Assembly (NCBI RefSeq): GCF_009649685.1
Contig: NZ_WJPK01000001.1
Location: forward strand, 1,554,760 to 1,618,759
From: Flavobacteriaceae bacterium EG-1
GTDB lineage: Bacteria; Bacteroidota; Bacteroidia; Flavobacteriales; Flavobacteriaceae
Direction of reading: 5' to 3'
DNA length: 64,000 nt
In this document: piece after piece, positions 18,351-28,956 of the stretch
Position numbering within the stretch: position 1 is the first letter of the stretch
Layout of the letters: each line of letters begins with the position of its first letter
Position numbers and translations under genes: made by a program
Notes under the pieces: generated by a model
Seen by the model: only the letters and a program-made list of their open reading frames with translations
What the model was told of the DNA's origin: nothing
Databases searched by the model: none

Positions 18351-19124
18351 ATGAGTATAAAACAAAAATTTGATCTTTCTGGAAAAGTCGCAATTGTAAC
18401 TGGTTCTAGTAAAGGAATAGGACTTTCGATAGCAAAAGGTCTCGCAGAAAACGGAGCCAAGGTAGTGATTAGCAGTAGAAAACAAGATGCAGTAGATGCC
18501 ATAGCCAAAGAATTAAAAAAAGTAGGGTTTGAAGCTGTTGGAATTGCTTGCCATGTTGGTGATGAACAACAACGTATAGGCTTGATAAAGAAAACTATTG
18601 AAAAATATGGGCGAATAGATATTTTAGTAAATAATGCAGCTATAAACCCATATTACGGACCATTAGAAGCTTCGGATGAAGAAGTTTTTGACAAAATTAT
18701 GAATGTAAATGTAAAGGCACCTTGGTTACTTTCAAACTTAGCCCATCCATATATGAAAGCTCAAGGTGGAGGAAGCATTATAAATATTTCTTCTGTAGAA
18801 GGAATTCACCCTGGTTTTAAACTTGGACTTTACAGTGTTACCAAATCTGCATTGATAATGTTATCAAAAAATCAAGCAAAAGAATGGGGTAAACATGGAA
18901 TTCGTTCCAATACGGTTTGCCCAGGATTGGTTAAAACAAAGCTAAGTGAAGCTCTTTGGTCAAACGAAAAAATAGTAGCTGGGTATACTGGTGTTGTACC
19001 ACTAAGACGAATAGCAGAACCCGATGAATTGGCGGGGGTTGTGATGCTTCTGGCTTCGGATGCAGGCTCTTACATGACGGGTGGAGTTTATTCCGTTGAT
19101 GGCGGATATTTAATTTCTGGCTAA
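18351..19124 (+). CDS. SDR family oxidoreductase
   Basis: This 257-residue classical short-chain dehydrogenase has TGSSKGIGLSIA at the nucleotide-binding loop, NNAAINPYYG, the catalytic Ser in INISSVEG, and YSVTK (Tyr/Lys). It ends with YMTGGVYSVDGGYLISG. It probably uses NAD(P) to interconvert a hydroxyl and a ketone, for example a 3-hydroxyacyl-CoA. It sits between two acyl-CoA dehydrogenase genes in the same orientation. Confidence 0.9.
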   Translation: MSIKQKFDLSGKVAIVTGSSKGIGLSIAKGLAENGAKVVISSRKQDAVDAIAKELKKVGFEAVGIACHVGDEQQRIGLIKKTIEKYGRIDILVNNAAINPYYGPLEASDEEVFDKIMNVNVKAPWLLSNLAHPYMKAQGGGSIINISSVEGIHPGFKLGLYSVTKSALIMLSKNQAKEWGKHGIRSNTVCPGLVKTKLSEALWSNEKIVAGYTGVVPLRRIAEPDELAGVVMLLASDAGSYMTGGVYSVDGGYLISG

Positions 19125-19197
19125 AGAATAGTTGGAGGTACTTAATTAAATCAAGTTAATCGCTGGCTTGAAGCGATAAAAACAATAATGATTAGTT

Positions 19198-20412
19198 ATG
19201 AATTTTGAACATAGTGAAAAAGGAATCTCATTACAGCTAAAACTACAGGAATTTATCAAGGAAAATATAGATCCGGTAGAGGCTGATGTAGATGCTTTTT
19301 ACCAAAATCCGGAGAATGCTTGGAAAAAATGGCCAGGTCTTGAAGATTTAAAACAAAAGGCAAAAGATGCCAGATTATGGAATCTTTTTCTACCGAAATC
19401 CTATGGCCATCTAAGTCCGGGATTATCTAATTTAGAATATGCACCATTAGCAGAAATAATGGGAAGAACAATATGGGCTTCAGAAATATTTAATTGCAAT
19501 GCACCTGATACTGGTAATATGGAAGTACTTGCAAAATATGGAACTCCAGCCCAGCAAGAAAAATGGTTAAAACCATTGATGAATGGTGAAATTCGTTCAG
19601 CTTTTCTTATGACTGAACCAGAAGTAGCATCTTCAGATGCTACGAATATTGAAACATCTATTATTGCTGATGGTGATGATTATGTTATTAATGGTAGAAA
19701 ATGGTGGTCTTCTGGTGCTATGGACCCTAATTGCAAAATTAGCATTGTTATGGGGAAAACAGATTATAATGCACCACGGCATGCTCAGCAAAGTATGATT
19801 TTGGTACCTATGAATACACTGGGTCTTAAAGTAATTAGACACCTACCTGTTTTTGGTTATAACGACTCACCTGAAGGACATGCAGAAATTCTATTAGAAA
19901 ATGTACGTGTTCCAAAAGAAAACTTATTAGTTGGCGAAGGTCAAGGTTTTGCAATTGCACAAGGCAGATTAGGTCCGGGCAGAATACATCATTGTATGCG
20001 CTTGATTGGTATGGCACAACGTTCTCTAGAAATTATGGCAAAACGAACTACACAACGAAAACCTTTTGGCAGGACATTAGATACTTTTAGCAGTGTACGA
20101 CAAGATATTGCTAATTCTGCTTGTGATATTGAACAAGCTCGATTATTGGTATTGTCCGCTGCAGACAAAATGGATCGACTAGGCAATAAAGAGGCAAAAG
20201 ATTTAATCGCTATGATAAAAATTGTTACTCCAAAAATGACCTTGAGGGTCATAGATAGAGCAATTCAAATTTTAGGAGGATTAGGAGTAAGTAATGACAC
20301 TCCTTTAGCTCATTTTTATGCAGCAGCAAGAACATTAAGATTAGCAGACGGACCAGATGAGGTGCATATGAGTCAATTAGGTAAAAATGTCATAAAAAAA
20401 TACGCAACGTAA
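19198..20412 (+). CDS. Acyl-CoA dehydrogenase (ACAD10/11-like)
   Basis: This 404-residue acyl-CoA dehydrogenase has [31 protein letters not shown], the helical domain motif [18 protein letters not shown], and the C-terminal [19 protein letters not shown]. The sequence style matches the ACAD10/ACAD11 clade, whose mammalian members carry a fused APH-like kinase domain. Here a separate APH-like gene follows directly (20526-21593), which supports the assignment. ACAD10/11 proteins handle 4-hydroxyacyl-CoA or branched/very-long acyl chains, so an unusual fatty acid is plausible. Confidence 0.9.
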   Translation: MNFEHSEKGISLQLKLQEFIKENIDPVEADVDAFYQNPENAWKKWPGLEDLKQKAKDARLWNLFLPKSYGHLSPGLSNLEYAPLAEIMGRTIWASEIFNCNAPDTGNMEVLAKYGTPAQQEKWLKPLMNGEIRSAFLMTEPEVASSDATNIETSIIADGDDYVINGRKWWSSGAMDPNCKISIVMGKTDYNAPRHAQQSMILVPMNTLGLKVIRHLPVFGYNDSPEGHAEILLENVRVPKENLLVGEGQGFAIAQGRLGPGRIHHCMRLIGMAQRSLEIMAKRTTQRKPFGRTLDTFSSVRQDIANSACDIEQARLLVLSAADKMDRLGNKEAKDLIAMIKIVTPKMTLRVIDRAIQILGGLGVSNDTPLAHFYAAARTLRLADGPDEVHMSQLGKNVIKKYAT

Positions 20413-20418
20413 ATTTTC

Positions 20419-20442
20419 AATAATCATTTATGAATGATTATT
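20419..20442. repeat. 10-bp inverted repeat between acyl-CoA dehydrogenase and APH-like genes
   Basis: AATAATCATT and AATGATTATT are perfect inverted arms around a 4-nt TATG loop, starting 7 nt after the upstream stop codon. It could fold as a hairpin in the transcript. It lacks a following T-run, so processing or mRNA stabilisation is as likely as termination. Confidence 0.4.
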
Positions 20443-20525
20443 CAATAAAAGCAATTAATGTAATGAGATTATAGTGCATAAACCAGATTTAAAAGTTCTC
20501 ACCAAAAATGGGAACGAAAATATAT

Positions 20526-21593
20526 ATGAATACAAAACCAGTTAGAAAAGGCGAAGAACTAAATCATATAAATCTTAAGAAATTTCTTCTTGAGAATGAT
20601 TTAATTGCTGATAACCAAAGTCAACTTCAAGTGCAACAATTTGCCAATGGTTTTTCAAACCTTACTTATCTGTTAACTATTGAAAATAAAGAATATGTAC
20701 TAAGACGACCTCCATTTGCAGCTCCAAAACGTGGGCACGATATGAGTCGTGAATATAAAGTGATTTCAAAATTAAATGCGGTTTTCAATAAAACGCCAAT
20801 TGCCTATATCTATACAGAAGACACAGATATTATAGCTGCGCCATTTTATATTATGAGTAAGGTAGAAGGTATAATTTTAACCCCTAGAGAAGCACATAAA
20901 CTTCAAATTACCCCTCAAGAATTCAAAACAATATCTGACACCTGGCTAAATACATTTGTTGCCTTACATACTATAGATTATAAAGCTGCGGGATTAGAAA
21001 ATTTAGGTCGACCGGAGACTTATGTAGAAAGACAAGTATCGAACTGGAGCAAACAATATTTAGCTGCTGCAACGGATAATGTACCTACAGCAGAAAAAGT
21101 AATGAAATGGATGGCAAAAAACCAACCAAAAAGTTTTGACTACACTATAATACATAATGATTTTAAATACGATAATGTTGTTTTTAAAGATGATAAATGG
21201 AAAGAAATAGGTGCTATCCTAGATTGGGAAATGTGTACCCTTGGTGATCCTTTAATGGATTTAGGCACATCATTAGGTTATTGGACTACATCTGCTGATC
21301 CAGATTTTATGAAACAAGGGCTGCAATCACCTACTGTAATGGAAGGCAATCCATCACGGTCGGAAATTGTACAGCAATATGCAGTTAAAAGCGGCAGAAA
21401 CATAGATAATTTAATTTTTTATTATGCCTACGGATTATTCAAAATAGCGGTAATAGCCCAACAAATTTATTACAGATATAAACATGGTCATACGAGTGAC
21501 CCAAAGTTTGCCGAATTAAACAAAGCATCTCAGTTATGTTGTAAAACTGCTTGGGAGGCAATTCAAAAAAATCAGATTGATAATTTATTTTAA
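20526..21593 (+). CDS. APH-like phosphotransferase family protein (ACAD10/11 kinase type)
   Basis: This protein of about 355 residues has an aminoglycoside-phosphotransferase/choline-kinase fold. Visible motifs are the N-lobe YVLRRPPFA, the catalytic loop YTIIHNDFKYDNVVF (Asp as base), and the metal-binding ILDWEMCTLGDPLMDLG. In mammalian ACAD10/11 this domain phosphorylates 4-hydroxyacyl-CoA before elimination by the dehydrogenase domain. The tandem arrangement with the preceding dehydrogenase suggests the same two-step removal of a 4-hydroxyl group. I chose ATG at 20526; ATG at 20508 is an alternative adding six residues. Confidence 0.85.
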   Translation: MNTKPVRKGEELNHINLKKFLLENDLIADNQSQLQVQQFANGFSNLTYLLTIENKEYVLRRPPFAAPKRGHDMSREYKVISKLNAVFNKTPIAYIYTEDTDIIAAPFYIMSKVEGIILTPREAHKLQITPQEFKTISDTWLNTFVALHTIDYKAAGLENLGRPETYVERQVSNWSKQYLAAATDNVPTAEKVMKWMAKNQPKSFDYTIIHNDFKYDNVVFKDDKWKEIGAILDWEMCTLGDPLMDLGTSLGYWTTSADPDFMKQGLQSPTVMEGNPSRSEIVQQYAVKSGRNIDNLIFYYAYGLFKIAVIAQQIYYRYKHGHTSDPKFAELNKASQLCCKTAWEAIQKNQIDNLF

Positions 21594-21779
21594 AAAATTG
21601 AAAGCAATATAACTTTAAGAATGCAACAAGTAATTACCAAGAGCATTAACTCAATTACTTACAAATTCCCCGTTGGTATAAATTAATCTGCCATGATTTA
21701 TAAACATAGTTGCAAAGACAGGATTTTTAAAGGCAGGAACGTAGCCTAAACGAAATATTCAATGATTAAAAGAAATTAA

Positions 21780-22535
21780 ATGAATTTAAAAGATAAAGTA
21801 GTTGTTATAACTGGAGCAGGTAGCGGTATTGGTGCAGCAACTGCTCAACTTTTTGGTGAACATAAAGCCACCGTAGTCGTAGCTGACATCAATATAAGTA
21901 ATGCTACAAAGGTGGCTGAGAGAATATTAAAATATGGTGGCATTGCAACTGCCATCAAAACAGATGTCAGCAAATTTCAAGAGGTAGAAGCATTAATATC
22001 AGCAACAGTTACAAAATATAACCGTCTAGATGTAATTGTAAACAATGCGGGTATTGGTGGTAAACACCATTTGAAAACTGCAGAACATACTCATGAAGAT
22101 TGGCACAATGTTATTGCTGTTAATCAAACTGGTGTATTTTATTGTATGCAAGTTGCATTAAAACAAATGACAAAGCAAGGTTTTGGCAACATCGTTAACG
22201 TTGCGTCTTTGGCTGGACTAAAAGCATCAGGCAACAATTTATCTTATAGTGCTAGTAAATTTGCAGTAGTAGGCATGACCAAATCCGCAGCATTGGAATA
22301 TGGTAGGAATAATATTCGAATAAATGCCGTTTGCCCGGGTTATACAAAATCTTCACTATTAGATCAATTTCTTAATGTTCGAGCAGATATGGACGATTTA
22401 CTCGTTAAAATGATTCCAATGCACAGGTTCGGAGAAGCCAAAGAAATTGCTGAAGGTATTTGTTATTTGGCATCAGATAATTCAAAATTCATGACCGGAC
22501 AAACATTAACATTAGATGGAGGTATATCTTTATAA
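21780..22535 (+). CDS. SDR family oxidoreductase
   Basis: This 251-residue classical SDR has TGAGSGIGAATAQLFG at the cofactor loop, an Asp (VVADINIS) after strand 2 that suggests NAD preference, and VNNAGIGG. It carries the catalytic Ser in VNVASLAG and YSASK (Tyr/Lys), and ends MTGQTLTLDGGISL. It is followed 4 nt later by the enoyl-CoA hydratase gene, so the two are cotranscribed. Likely role: hydroxyacyl-CoA or related alcohol oxidation. Confidence 0.9.
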   Translation: MNLKDKVVVITGAGSGIGAATAQLFGEHKATVVVADINISNATKVAERILKYGGIATAIKTDVSKFQEVEALISATVTKYNRLDVIVNNAGIGGKHHLKTAEHTHEDWHNVIAVNQTGVFYCMQVALKQMTKQGFGNIVNVASLAGLKASGNNLSYSASKFAVVGMTKSAALEYGRNNIRINAVCPGYTKSSLLDQFLNVRADMDDLLVKMIPMHRFGEAKEIAEGICYLASDNSKFMTGQTLTLDGGISL

Positions 22536-22539
22536 AAGT

Positions 22540-23310
22540 ATGAAAACATTAAAAATTGTTTACAAAAATGAGTACGCTATAGTACAAATGAACCGTGGCA
22601 AAGTCAACGCCATTAATGCCCAAATGGTTACAGAATTGAGAGAAATTTTCAAATCAATTGCTGCTAATGAAGAAGTAAAAGGGGTAATACTTTCTGGTCA
22701 ACCACATTATTTCTCTGCTGGTTTGGATTTAATTGAACTCTTTCAATATGATCAAAATCAAATTGAAGATTTCTTCTCTTCATTCGGTTGTTTGTATATC
22801 GAATTAGTACAGTTTAAAAAGCCATTTATTTCTGCCATTACAGGATATTCTCCTGCAGGTGGCTGTGTGTTAGCAGTAGCCGGTGATAATCGCTATATGG
22901 CAGAAGGTGATAAATATTTGATCGGACTTAACGAGGTTGCAGTTAATATTCAAATAAGTCAAAACCTAACCGATATATATGCCTTTTGGATAGGAAATGG
23001 TCTAGCAAGCAAATTTATTCTAGAAGGAAAATTGTTATCTGGTAAAGAAGCGGAAGCTGCTGGTCTGATAGATGAACTTGTTCCGCTAGATTTTGTTTTA
23101 GAACGTGCAGAAAAACAAATGCAACTTTACATGAAAGCAGACCAACAAATTTGGATAAACACCAAAGCCAAAATCAGAAAACACCTTTTGGATAAATTAG
23201 AAACTGATGGCAAAAACGCTTTAAAACAGGCATCTGAACTATGGTGGAAACCAGAAATACGTGCAAAAATGAAGACATATGTAGAAAGTTTTTCCAATAA
23301 GAAAAAATAA
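22540..23310 (+). CDS. Enoyl-CoA hydratase/isomerase family protein
   Basis: This crotonase-fold protein of about 256 residues (from ATG at 22540) has the substrate-pocket segment SGQPHYFSAGLDL, which forms the first half of the oxyanion hole, and the second half SPAGGCVLAVAGD. The usual catalytic Glu of hydratases is not evident in the NEVAVNIQIS region, so isomerase or another crotonase activity is possible. An upstream ATG at 22516 would overlap the SDR gene by 20 nt and adds non-conserved residues. ATG at 22540 is 4 nt after the SDR stop. Confidence 0.85.
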   Translation: MKTLKIVYKNEYAIVQMNRGKVNAINAQMVTELREIFKSIAANEEVKGVILSGQPHYFSAGLDLIELFQYDQNQIEDFFSSFGCLYIELVQFKKPFISAITGYSPAGGCVLAVAGDNRYMAEGDKYLIGLNEVAVNIQISQNLTDIYAFWIGNGLASKFILEGKLLSGKEAEAAGLIDELVPLDFVLERAEKQMQLYMKADQQIWINTKAKIRKHLLDKLETDGKNALKQASELWWKPEIRAKMKTYVESFSNKKK

Positions 23311-23379
23311 AAAACTATAAAACCGATAAAGGAGCTACAAATGTAGACAGTTATCAATCGGACATAAAAAATTAAATTC

Positions 23380-24381
23380 ATGAATAAACAATTATTATTT
23401 GTAAAAAGACCAAAAGCAGAGGCAGATGCATCAACATGGTTATTGGTATCTAACCCAATACCCCAAATAAAAGAAGGAGAAGTATTAATACAACAACACT
23501 ATATATCCTTAGACCCCGCAATGAGAGGTTGGATGAACGATACAAAATCATACATACCACCTATGGAAATTAATTCGGTTATGAGAGCTGGTTCTGTTGG
23601 TCAAGTAATAGAATCCAACAATCACCCAACCTTTAAGATTGGAGATTATGTTGCCGGTTATGCTGGTGTTCAACAATACATTGCTACGGATGCAAAAGGT
23701 TATTATAAAGTAGATCCTAATCTAGCCCCATTACCAACTTATATTGGCACATTAGGCATGCCTGGGATGACCGCATATTTTGGAATTACAGAGGTGGGTA
23801 AATTAAAAGAAAATGACATTGTTTTAGTCTCAGGGGCCGCAGGCGCAGTTGGTAGTATTGTCGGTCAAATCGCAAAAATAAAAGGATGCCAAGTTGTAGG
23901 CATAGCAGGTGGAAGCAGAAAGTGTAAATATGTAGTTGAAGAACTTGGTTTTGATGCATGTATTGATTACAAAAACGAAGATGTGAAAGAATACTTAAAA
24001 ATAAAATGCCCTAAAGGAATAGACATTTATTTTGACAACGTTGGTGGAGAAATTTTAGATGCTGCCTTAAGCAGGCTACGTATGAATGCCAGAATAGTTA
24101 TATGCGGAGCTATATCACAATACAATAATAAAACCGCAGTAAAAGGTCCAAGTAATTATCTGTCATTATTAGTAAACAGAGCTAGCATGACTGGCATGGT
24201 CGTTTTTGATTATTCTGAAAGATACGCTGAAGGCGCTAAAATTTTGGGTGAATGGATGGCACAAGGAAAACTTAAAAGTAAAGAAGACATCTACGAAGGA
24301 ATAGAGAACTTTCCAGAAACTTACAGTCGTCTTTTTTCAGGTGATAAAATGGGGAAATTAGTTTTAAAAATAATAACGTAA
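23380..24381 (+). CDS. NADP-dependent MDR oxidoreductase (alkenal/PTGR-like)
   Basis: This 333-residue, zinc-independent medium-chain reductase resembles the leukotriene-B4 12-hydroxydehydrogenase/prostaglandin reductase type. It has the family-typical LDPAMRGWM near residue 48 and TLGMPGMTAYFGITEVG. The Rossmann motif is SGAAGAVGSIVGQIAK, and DIYFDNVGGEILDAAL follows. These enzymes reduce the C=C bond of alpha,beta-unsaturated ketones or aldehydes. Together with the cluster around it, it may reduce unsaturated intermediates. No zinc ligands are seen. Confidence 0.88.
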   Translation: MNKQLLFVKRPKAEADASTWLLVSNPIPQIKEGEVLIQQHYISLDPAMRGWMNDTKSYIPPMEINSVMRAGSVGQVIESNNHPTFKIGDYVAGYAGVQQYIATDAKGYYKVDPNLAPLPTYIGTLGMPGMTAYFGITEVGKLKENDIVLVSGAAGAVGSIVGQIAKIKGCQVVGIAGGSRKCKYVVEELGFDACIDYKNEDVKEYLKIKCPKGIDIYFDNVGGEILDAALSRLRMNARIVICGAISQYNNKTAVKGPSNYLSLLVNRASMTGMVVFDYSERYAEGAKILGEWMAQGKLKSKEDIYEGIENFPETYSRLFSGDKMGKLVLKIIT

Positions 24382-24494
24382 TAAAAATACAAGTAACAAT
24401 GCTACAAGTAAAAAAACACACAATCATTTTTATCACAAGCAATAAATGAAATACGAAAAATTCAAAATATTTATGTTTAAATGTAAATAAAGAG

Positions 24495-25496
<1,002 letters not shown>

Positions 25497-25581
25497 TAAG
25501 AATAGTAAAACTAAAACAACTAATTAACTGTCAATTAAACCACAGTAATTCATCAAAATATGATTAAAGAAATAAGACGAT

Positions 25582-26319
25582 ATGAGATTAAAAAACAAAA
25601 TAGCAGTAGTAACGGGCGGCTCTAGAGGAATAGGACAAGCAATATCAGAATTGTTTGCAAAAGAAGGAGCAACTGTAATAATTATTGACCTTTTACCTCA
25701 AGGACAAAAAGTAGCCGAGAAAATTAACTCCAAAGGTGGAAAAGCAGAATATCATACCATATCTGTAACAGATAAATTAGCAATTGAGAAACTGTTTGCA
25801 GCGGTTAATGAAAAACATGGTAGTTTAGATATTTTAATTAATAATGCCGGAATCGCAAAAGATAAAACACTTACCAAAATGAGTGAAGAAGAATTTGATT
25901 CTGTAGTAGACGTAAATTTAAAAGGTGTTTTCTTGTGCACCCAAGCTGCAGCACCTTACATGAAAGCCAATAAATATGGTAGAATAGTAAGTGCAGCATC
26001 TAACGTAGGATTACGAGGTAACTTTGGTCAAACAAATTATGCAGCAACGAAAGCCGGTGTCATCGCCATGTCTAAAACTTGGACATTAGAATTAGGGAAA
26101 TATGGAATTACTGCTAATGCAGTTGCACCAGGGTTTACCATGACAGATATGGTAGCCAAAATTCCAAAAGAACATTTTGCGACTATAGAAGCAAGCATCC
26201 CCTTAAAAACAGTAGCTCAGCCTATTGATATTGCTTATGGATATCTATATCTGGCATCAGACGAATCTCGTTTTGTTTCCGGTATATGCTTAACAATAGA
26301 TGGTGGAACTTCAAGATAA
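25582..26319 (+). CDS. SDR family, 3-oxoacyl reductase (FabG-like)
   Basis: This 245-residue SDR is closest in style to Fab[42 protein letters not shown] (catalytic Ser region), [13 protein letters not shown] (Tyr/Lys), and a final [13 protein letters not shown]. In this cluster it would interconvert 3-oxo- and 3-hydroxyacyl thioesters. The MaoC dehydratase follows 4 nt later, so the pair probably acts on consecutive intermediates. Confidence 0.9.
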   Translation: MRLKNKIAVVTGGSRGIGQAISELFAKEGATVIIIDLLPQGQKVAEKINSKGGKAEYHTISVTDKLAIEKLFAAVNEKHGSLDILINNAGIAKDKTLTKMSEEEFDSVVDVNLKGVFLCTQAAAPYMKANKYGRIVSAASNVGLRGNFGQTNYAATKAGVIAMSKTWTLELGKYGITANAVAPGFTMTDMVAKIPKEHFATIEASIPLKTVAQPIDIAYGYLYLASDESRFVSGICLTIDGGTSR

Positions 26320-26323
26320 TAAA

Positions 26324-26788
26324 ATGGCAAAATTGAAAATTAAAGATTTTAACGAATTTATAAAATTAGAAGGTAAACCCTTACCCCATGGCGATTGGAT
26401 GACCATTTCTCAAGAAATGATTAACGATTTTGCAAAAGCTACAGGAGACTATCAATGGATTCATGTTGATGTTGAAAAGGCAACCAAATTTTCTCCATTT
26501 AAAAAACCAGTGGCCCATGGTTTTTTATCAGTTTCCCTCCTATCAAAAATGTTGGAAGATTTAATTTCCATAAATAACGTCCAAATGGGAGTTAATTATG
26601 GCTTGAATAAAGTCCGTTTTCCAAGTCCTGTTTTGGTCGACAGCCGCCTTAGATTATTATGTACCATAGCAAACATAGAAGAATATAGCGATACTGGTTT
26701 AAAGGTAACTTGGAACTGCACTGTAGAAATTAAAGATTCTCAAAAACCGGCCTGCGTCGCCGATTTTATCAGTCTTATGTTTACATAA
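26324..26788 (+). CDS. MaoC family (R)-hydroxyacyl-CoA dehydratase
   Basis: This protein of about 154 residues (ATG at 26324, 4 nt after the SDR stop) is a hotdog-fold MaoC-like hydratase. The hydratase-2 motif is clear: residues in FAKATGDYQWIHVDVEKA (catalytic Asp and His) and PVAHGFLSVSLLSKM. It hydrates trans-2-enoyl-CoA or dehydrates (R)-3-hydroxyacyl-CoA. The upstream ATG at 26300 overlaps the SDR gene and is unlikely to be the start. Confidence 0.9.
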   Translation: MAKLKIKDFNEFIKLEGKPLPHGDWMTISQEMINDFAKATGDYQWIHVDVEKATKFSPFKKPVAHGFLSVSLLSKMLEDLISINNVQMGVNYGLNKVRFPSPVLVDSRLRLLCTIANIEEYSDTGLKVTWNCTVEIKDSQKPACVADFISLMFT

Positions 26789-26870
26789 CGCCAAATTACT
26801 CCAAGAAATGTATCGGAAAAAAAAGCAGTAACATTTGATAATCTAATCTATTATAATAAATCTTAAAGCT

Positions 26871-28691
26871 ATGACCAGACTCTTTGACCTTTTATATTAT
26901 CAACTAGAAAATCACCCACTTAAAAATGCCATAAATGGTCGTGATGCATTAGGTAACTGGAAATCATACAGTTCGCAAGAAGTTAAGGATACTGCTGAGA
27001 AAGTAGCATCAGGACTTTTAAAACTTGGTTTAAAACCTGGTGACAAAGTTGCTATTGTTGTGTACAAAAACAGACCTGAATGGATAATATTAGACTTTGC
27101 CATGCAGATGGCAGGAATAATCAGCATTCCACTTTATCCTACTATTAGTATTGGAGAATATGAATATATTTTGAACGAAGCCGAGGTAAAAATTGCTTTT
27201 TGTGGTAGTGGAAATTTGTATAATAAATTAAACGCTACACGAACCAAAGTAGCCTCTTTAGAACAGCTATTTACTTTTGATAAGCAAAAGGATATTCCAT
27301 ATTGGAAAGATGTTTTTGATGACACCCGAAAGACAGAAATTGAAACAATTAAAAGTGGCATTAAAAATAAAGATTTAGCCACTATTATTTATACTTCGGG
27401 TACAACAGGCAATCCTAAAGGTGTTATGCTTTCGCATCAAAACATATTACATGTAGTTTTGAATACTTCACAACATTTACAAACAAAGGCTGGTGATAAT
27501 GTATTAAGTTTTTTACCGTTGTGCCATATTTTTGAGCGTACCGTATCTTTTGTGTATTATTATAAAAGTGCCAAAATTTTCTTCGCTGGCACCGACAACT
27601 TAAGTGGACCTGATGGCGATTTATCAGTGGTAAGACCTGTAACATTTACTACAGTACCGAGATTACTTGAGAAAATATATGAAGCCATTTATAATAAAGG
27701 TTTAGCATTAAAAGGAACGAAAAAAAAACTATTCTTCTGGGCCTTAACATTGACTGATAGTTATGAACTAAATCAGAAACTATCATTTAGCACTAAATTA
27801 AAATGGAAAATTGCAGATAAATTGATTTTCTCTAAATGGCGTGATGCCCTTGGTGGAAACTTAAGAGCGGTAATTACAGGTGCAGCACCATGCCCTGTAA
27901 AAGTTATGCGTGTTTTTTGTGCGGCTGGAATACCTATTAGGGAAGGATATGGATTAACAGAAACCTCCCCAACATTAAGCGTAAACACAATGGAAAAAGA
28001 TGGAGTATTATTAGGTTCCGCCGGTCCATTAATTGATGGTGTAGAAATAATAATCAATCAAGAAGATGGTGACTACCCCCAAGGTGAGGGTGAAATTTTA
28101 GCTTACGGCCCAAATGTAATGTTAGGCTATTATAAAAAGCCAGAGGTAAATGCCCAAGTATTTTGCGAAATAGATGGTAAGCGTTGGTTTAGAACAGGAG
28201 ATATAGGCAAGCTAATAACAGGGCCTACCGGAAGAAAATTTTTAAAAATTACTGATAGAAAAAAAGAATTATTAAAAACCTCGGGTGGTAAATATGTGGC
28301 TCCTGCTCCAATAGAGAATAGAATTAAAGAAGAGTTTTTAGTAGAACAAATGATAGTTATAGGAGACAAACAAAAATTTGTGTCTGCCTTAATTTTACCC
28401 GCTGAAGAAGCTCTTAGAAGTTATTGTAAAAAGAAATCAATTCCGTGGACAACTTTAAATGACATTATCATACACCCAAAAATAATACGGCGCTACCAAA
28501 AAATTATCGACACATACAATCCTGAGTTTAGTCATGTTGAACAAATCAAAAAGTTTAAGCTTATAGCACAACAATGGCTTTCTGTACACCCAGATGGTGC
28601 AGAAGCAGAATTAACACCAACACTTAAATTAAAGCGTCGTATAATTAGAGAAAAGTATCGAGCGGAAATAGCAGAAATTTATTCGGAATAA
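26871..28691 (+). CDS. Long-chain acyl-CoA synthetase (AMP-forming)
   Basis: This 606-residue ANL-superfamily ligase has the P-loop ATIIYTSGTTGNPKGVM near residue 170. REGYGLTETSPTLSV is the A5-type motif, and the ATP-binding WFRTGDIG is followed by the hinge/lysine region LKITDRKKELLKTSGGKYV. The long insert and C-terminal ending match FadD15-like long-chain ligases. It activates the acid substrate with ATP and CoA, feeding the dehydrogenases and hydratases encoded upstream. It ends the plus-strand cluster; a strong terminator lies about 140 nt downstream. Confidence 0.92.
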   Translation: MTRLFDLLYYQLENHPLKNAINGRDALGNWKSYSSQEVKDTAEKVASGLLKLGLKPGDKVAIVVYKNRPEWIILDFAMQMAGIISIPLYPTISIGEYEYILNEAEVKIAFCGSGNLYNKLNATRTKVASLEQLFTFDKQKDIPYWKDVFDDTRKTEIETIKSGIKNKDLATIIYTSGTTGNPKGVMLSHQNILHVVLNTSQHLQTKAGDNVLSFLPLCHIFERTVSFVYYYKSAKIFFAGTDNLSGPDGDLSVVRPVTFTTVPRLLEKIYEAIYNKGLALKGTKKKLFFWALTLTDSYELNQKLSFSTKLKWKIADKLIFSKWRDALGGNLRAVITGAAPCPVKVMRVFCAAGIPIREGYGLTETSPTLSVNTMEKDGVLLGSAGPLIDGVEIIINQEDGDYPQGEGEILAYGPNVMLGYYKKPEVNAQVFCEIDGKRWFRTGDIGKLITGPTGRKFLKITDRKKELLKTSGGKYVAPAPIENRIKEEFLVEQMIVIGDKQKFVSALILPAEEALRSYCKKKSIPWTTLNDIIIHPKIIRRYQKIIDTYNPEFSHVEQIKKFKLIAQQWLSVHPDGAEAELTPTLKLKRRIIREKYRAEIAEIYSE

Positions 28692-28831
28692 TCAAAGATG
28701 AAGTTTTCTTCGACCTAACGTAACAAAATCCTTTGTTATATTCAACCTATATGGTTTAAAGGGGTAATAGAAATTATTTTATATAATAGTTCCAAAATTT
28801 GATGAGAATCTTATCTAATCATACCAATAAA

Positions 28832-28861
28832 AAAAGCCAGTTCATTTCTGAACTGGCTTTT
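28832..28861. terminator. Rho-independent terminator (bidirectional)
   Basis: AAAAGCCAGTTC and GAACTGGCTTTT form a perfect 12-bp stem around the 6-nt loop ATTTCT. A-rich and T-rich flanks would let it act on both strands. It can end the acyl-CoA cluster from the left, and on the minus strand it follows the tRNA-like 3' end as a tRNA terminator would. Confidence 0.9.
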
Positions 28862-28877
28862 GTCGGGGTGGCAGGAT
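28862..28877 (-). other. tRNA 3'-end fragment, att-like site
   Basis: Read on the minus strand, the sequence is ATCCTGCCACCCCGAC followed by A and the terminator. This matches the 3' half of a T-arm and the acceptor stem of a Bacteroidota tRNA (tRNA-Pro-like: TTCGAATCCTGCCACCCCGACA is the form I know). No anticodon arm, D arm or 5' acceptor strand follows at higher coordinates, so this is not a whole tRNA. Such fragments are left at the distal end of elements that integrate into tRNA genes. The island would then extend to the right. Confidence 0.55.
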
Positions 28878-28934
28878 CTGAAACCCTACCCTACTCCACT
28901 ATAAATCAATATTTTACAATTCGATTTTCAAAAT

Positions 28935-28956
28935 AGGACACCTAAAAGGACACCTA
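28935..28956. repeat. Tandem direct repeat AGGACACCTA x2
   Basis: AGGACACCTA occurs at 28935-28944 and again at 28947-28956, in phase with a 12-nt period. TAGGTGTC, an inverted partial copy, lies at 29053-29060. Small direct repeats beside an att core are typical of integrase or excisionase arm sites; the function here is inferred from position only. Confidence 0.5.

Noticed and set aside
19158-19177. ATCGCT/AGCGAT inverted repeat as a terminator
   Set aside because: The stem is only 6 bp, there is no T-run, and the cluster appears to continue across it in the same direction.
28862-28900. Complete tRNA gene
   Set aside because: Only the T-arm/acceptor 3' portion is present; no anticodon or D arm can be folded from the sequence at higher coordinates.
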